Source of the DNA: Ostrinia nubilalis
Lineage: Eukaryota > Arthropoda > Insecta > Lepidoptera > Crambidae
Length of the DNA stretch: 64,000 nt
NCBI RefSeq assembly: GCF_963855985.1
Contig: NC_087110.1
Coordinates: 8,113,001 to 8,177,000 of the forward strand
Direction of reading: 5' to 3'
Below the pieces are notes generated by a model, which had not been told where the DNA came from, searched no databases, and saw nothing but the letters and a program-made list of their open reading frames with translations. The translations under genes and the position numbers were made by a program. This document shows, one piece after another, positions 60,556-64,000 of this stretch (position 1 is its first letter; every line of letters starts with the position of its first letter).

Positions 60556-61387
60556 GAGTATAAGGTGACAATCGTTAAGTAATTTCACATATAAAAATCA
60601 TTATTTCATTGCTTGGGGGTCTTGGGGCGAACGATGTATGGACGCAGAACAATATCCTTTATTTTCAAATTTAAGCAAAAAGCATTCTGTGGTTATAAAA
60701 TACCTATGCTTATTTGCACCTAGTTTATCAATCACCATGTTAATTCCATGCTTTCTATCCAGTCGACTGCTCTAACGACAAGGGTGGGCAGTCGTTGAGA
60801 TGACAGCGCGAAAATCGTCGGCATCCACTAATTATGACCCTTATGTACCACTATATTGACAAAGTTCTCCGTCTTCGTACGCGATATTGGAAATTTGGCA
60901 TCTACCATCGGCTGATCTGACATTAGGCGTAGTCTGGCTTTGATATTCAATTTTCAACTGTATTACCTTGACAATCAGTTCAAAATTGATTACTAGAAAA
61001 TTATTTGACAGACGATTTCTACTCTCGACAAATGCATTTGAATTAGCCCACAGCTTATCATGCACACACAAACGCTGCAACTCTGGTTTAAAAAACCCAC
61101 AATCACTGCCATGTCAAATAAGTTTTACTCAGTCAGATTTATTGCCATTTTCAGCACACAGTGCGGCATAAAACAACGCACGAATAAATACATCAAAGAG
61201 CTTCGTAATTAATACAAGCTGGAAGCTTGTGGGGAAATATTCACCGTGATAATTAACAAAACCGAGCGTCGATATGATGCACAGTGGGGCTGGAACGAGT
61301 AAGTCTGAGCCAAGACTGAAAAAATGCAGTACACGCTTACTTGATGATAGTTGGCAAAAATATTAATTTTTTTGGATGATATAATAT
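60556..61387. other. No recognised gene
   Basis: Nothing recognised; short frames without motifs on both strands. Confidence 0.4.
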
Positions 61388-61478
61388 GGGACTATTCCCA
61401 CCTCTCGTTCCCACCGCTGCAACTCCTGTGTAGCCAGGATCTACAGCTTGGCAGCCAATAAAAACCCAACCTATAAAA
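61388..61478 (-). repeat. FamI repeat, antisense
   Basis: GGACTATTCCCACCTCTCGT, TGCAACTCCTGTGTAGCCAG and GCCAATAAAAACCCAACC, nearly identical to 22362-22435. Confidence 0.65.
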
Positions 61479-62039
61479 ACGCAAATGGCTCCAACTGGTA
61501 AGCGCAATGAAGAAAGCCTCATCACAGTGTAAAAGGCGAACTTTATGATAGAAGCTCAAAAGAGCTTTCGATTGATCGAGAGAAAACTCTTGATTAACTT
61601 TTTTACTAAGCAGATATTTACCTTGATGTGTCATCGCCAGTATACAAACTTTAACGACTTTATGCTCAATGATCATGCTCATAAGGTTAACTTTGTCTCA
61701 ATTAATAAGCAAAAGTCTACCGAATCTAATTTAACTATGTATGAGTGTTGTTCTACGAGTTATGAAATACGAGATAATTAAAGTTTTTGCTGATAGAACT
61801 TTTATCGTTATGATTTGTGAACTATCTGCGGCTTTTCTCTCTGAAACATAGAAAGAAAGAACTGCACTCGTGTACAAACTCGTATCTGCACTTGTTACGT
61901 GAAAATAATTTAAAATTTTTGCTTGATTAAGTAAAAAGTTTTTATTCATTACTTTGCTCGTCCACATATACAAACTCGTCATGTCGTCATACATCATCAA
62001 TAAATTCATCATCATCATCTTCTTTCTTCCATCAAGTTA
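61479..62039. other. No recognised gene
   Basis: AT-rich. Ends in a CATCATCATCATC microsatellite near 62008-62022, the usual mark of a retroposon tail, but no RTE text follows. Confidence 0.4.
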
Positions 62040-62172
62040 ATTACACAGGTATTCATTTACCTAGCTCAGGCCACCTCAGGCTCCGGTCTCACACACTCAA
62101 TAATGTGTTTTCTTTAAATATATTTTGTCTCGTATTTTATGTGAGAAATAAATTATTATTATTATTAATTAT
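62040..62172 (+). repeat. LINE-type 3' end with (ATT)n tail
   Basis: GGCCACCTCAGGCTCCGGTC then TCACACACTCAATAATGTG, TTATGTGAGAAATAAATTAT and a TATTATTATTATTA tail. An AATAAA signal lies just before the tail. Clade not recognised. Confidence 0.5.
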
Positions 62173-62594
62173 GAACCGCTATTGGGCGTCTGTCAACCAA
62201 ATCGGCTAAACTTGCCCCATGTGCAATGTTTTAACCAAATTGAGAACAGCTACAAAATAAATATTTTTCAATTTTAATTCGTGGATAGGTCCCTTGAAAG
62301 TTAAGCAATCTTTGACACTACATTATATTCCTATCAATTCTAACTATTAATTTTCATTCCAGTTTTTTATTAAGCTGGTTTACCCGATAAAAAAATTCAT
62401 CGGGTATGAGCGTAATCCGGATTGAGCCCATACAATGAATTAATAAATACCGAAAGCGGATTTTTGCTTTCATTTAGGTTGTTGGTGTTTGATGCAAAGT
62501 GAATTAGGGTGAACGAGTTTTACAAAAGTTTTATGATAAGCTTATTTAGCTCTATTTTGGCATTATAATAGGTCTTTGGGACTAATTATTTACT
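62173..62594. other. No recognised feature
   Basis: Nothing recognised. Confidence 0.4.
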
Positions 62595-62790
62595 GGTCAC
62601 TACGCGGCTTCGCCCGCGTGAAGTTTTGTCTGTCACAGAAAAACTTTATCGCGCGTGTTCCTGTTTCAAAAACCGGGATAAAAACTACCCTATGTCCTTT
62701 CCCGGGACTCAAACTATATCTATGCCGATTTTATCAAAATCGGTTCAGTGATTTAGGCGTGACAACAACACAGGCAGACAGACAGGGTTA
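62595..62790 (+). repeat. FamG retroposon
   Basis: TACGCGGCTTCGCCCGCGTG, TTTTGTCTGTCACAGAAAAA, CCGGGATAAAAACTACCCTA, AAAATCGGTTCAGTGATTTA, ending GGCAGACAGACAGG. The tail is truncated. Confidence 0.75.
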
Positions 62791-63541
62791 AAGAAATATT
62801 TGAATTCAAGCTGTAAGATTTGAATAAGCACTTTCTTGTAATATTCCTAGTTTGCCTGATGTAGTTAAATACTCGTACATTTTGGAGTTATATTTATTGC
62901 GGATATCTCACTTCTAAAGAAAATATCATACTCGTAGTGTTAGCTATACTAAATTTTCAAAACAAACGGCGAACAAACCTCTTTTCCACAGTGCCAGCCG
63001 CGTGCTCAGCCGGGCCCGGCGTATCTCCGAAATGCAGTTTGTTTGTGAAGTATTAGCACATATTGATGAGAAAGACCATAGTTCCATAGGGGCTGGATCC
63101 CGCACTCATTAGATTCACTTGATTTTGGAAATTGACAAACGCTTATATGGTTGCCGAATTAAAGAACACACCGCTGTTGCGCACGGGCGTCCTTCCGAAC
63201 TCAAAACTCTTGCGTCACTGGGGGGCGTCGCAATCGCAATCGCGAGCCTCGCTCCATAGGATTGGAAAGAATGTTGCCAGTTTATGATTAAAAAAAATGC
63301 AATTAAGAAAAGAGCAAATTCCTTCCAGTTTGTGTTGTTTTATCTTAAACTAAAATTAAGAAACTAATAAATATATTTCGGTACGAAACATACCGCTCAC
63401 CTTAAAAGTACCGAGTATCTTTTAACAAGACAAAACCTAAGATAAGAAACTAACAAATATCTAAGTTATTCGTAGAGTGAAAACCTAACTATAAACCTAA
63501 AACTACTCTAGCTTTACTTAGATGCAAAACGTACCTACTCC
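62791..63541. other. Region downstream of Bel/Pao pol, may include its 3' LTR
   Basis: On the minus strand the pol stop is followed by about 150 bases of leader-like sequence, then GGTGAGCGGTATGTTTCGTA, a purine-rich stretch and TGT that could start the 3' LTR near 63390. The LTR partner lies outside the window, so the boundary cannot be tested here. The rest holds no recognised feature. Confidence 0.3.
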
Positions 63542-64000
63542 CTACTCAACAGGAAGAGGACAAATCTTAACAACAGCTCGTTTGAAGAACGACTGTCCAA
63601 TTTGTAAAGTAACGACCCGACAGATCCCGTCAGGACCTGGGTGTAAGGCGTGAACACGCGCAAGTCTCCACTGCAAGGGAGGAACGTTGTCTTCGCGTAA
63701 CACCACAATCATGCCCTCACGTATCGGGGCACCGCGATTACTAAACCACTTGGTTGCTTGTTGAATATGATGTAAATACTCAAGACTCCATCTCTTCCAA
63801 AAATGTTGAGTGGACTGTTGGATGAGACGCCATCTTACTAAGCGGCTAGGATTCTCATCCACTAAAGAAATGTCAGGAATTGACGTTAAGGGCTCACCTA
63901 TTAAAAAATGTGATGGAGTCAAAGGGAGAGGATCCCTTGAGTCTGCACTTAAAACACAAAGTGGGCGCGAATTGAGAATCGCCTCTATTTGACATAAGAG
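63542..64000 (-). CDS. Bel/Pao retrotransposon Pol, C-terminal end (partial)
   Basis: The minus-strand frame is open from the window edge to a TAG at 63542-63544: 152 codons with no stop. It begins Q-I-E-A-I-L-N-S-R-P-L, typical of the end of the Pao integrase core, then L-T-P-S-H-F-L-I-G. An R-W-R-L-I-Q-Q..F-W-K-R-W helix and W-R-L-A-R-V..H-P-G-P-D-G follow, the DUF5641-type C-terminal domain that follows integrase in Bel/Pao elements. It would encode the end of the integrase that inserts the cDNA. The 5' part and 5' LTR lie beyond the window. A retroviral-type relative is less likely because of the L-T-P-S-H-F and W-R-L pattern. The frame is intact here, so the element may be fairly young. 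Confidence 0.88.
   Translation of the reverse strand, partial: LLCQIEAILNSRPLCVLSADSRDPLPLTPSHFLIGEPLTSIPDISLVDENPSRLVRWRLIQQSTQHFWKRWSLEYLHHIQQATKWFSNRGAPIREGMIVVLREDNVPPLQWRLARVHALHPGPDGICRVVTLQIGQSFFKRAVVKICPLPVE

Noticed and set aside
1..64000. CRISPR array, operon structure or ribosome-binding sites
   Set aside because: No regularly spaced direct repeats and no prokaryotic gene organisation; the sequence is insect-like.

Overview
The window is eukaryotic and looks like intergenic DNA from a moth or butterfly (Lepidoptera). It is AT-rich, has no long host reading frame, and is almost entirely built from mobile elements that I associate with lepidopteran genomes: RTE-like LINE 3' ends, TTA/TA-flanked miniature inverted-repeat elements (MITEs), hAT and piggyBac derivatives, tRNA-derived SINEs, one copia and one Bel/Pao element. 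The lineage call is from pattern memory, not a search. No conventional host gene, rRNA, functional tRNA or CRISPR array was recognised.

Layout. 1-12 kb: MITE hairpins, decayed RTE copies, a 718-bp hAT-type element (7160-7877) and a piggyBac-type element (10552-11506) that keeps a transposase-like N-terminus. 12-26 kb: short repeats, an interrupted SINE (13690-14110) and an 85-bp-arm hairpin (15979-16191). 26-30 kb: nested insertions with readable target duplications (26290-26950, 27879-28523, 29540-29918). 30-46 kb: RTE ends, a SINE with a 35-A tail, a fold-back element, and Harbinger- and hAT-type MITEs. 48-53 kb: a 2-kb hAT-type element (48132-50140) immediately upstream of a decayed four-exon transposase gene (50312-52791) with repeated zinc-type modules, a helix-turn-helix region and part of a DDE domain. 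53-59.6 kb: a recent inverted duplication (53058-54034), abutted by a pogo-like TIR element (54033-59638), which is itself interrupted by an intact copia retrotransposon (55107-59409) with identical 126-bp LTRs. 60-64 kb: small repeats and, at the right edge, the C-terminal end of a Bel/Pao Pol on the minus strand.

Repeat nicknames used below. RTE = LINE C-terminal RT/3' end. FamA = GGCTGAGTTGCACCA MITE. FamB = CGCCCGTATTCACAAACG MITE. FamC = TTTTCACCATCAATCCC MITE. FamD = CAGTCAGCG MITE. FamE = CAGGGTGGAAACG MITE. FamF = GCGGCCGCCCGCGACTTCG retroposon. FamG = CCCGCGGCTTCGCCCGCG retroposon, often tailed AATATTAGTATAG. FamH = CTTCTTCTCAGCACTGG LINE end. FamI = TTTTTATTGGCGGTCAAGC repeat.

The parts do not form a host pathway. 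They record successive transposition: older DNA elements serve as landing sites for retroelements, and the youngest event is the copia insertion, the only complete element with its coding capacity intact.
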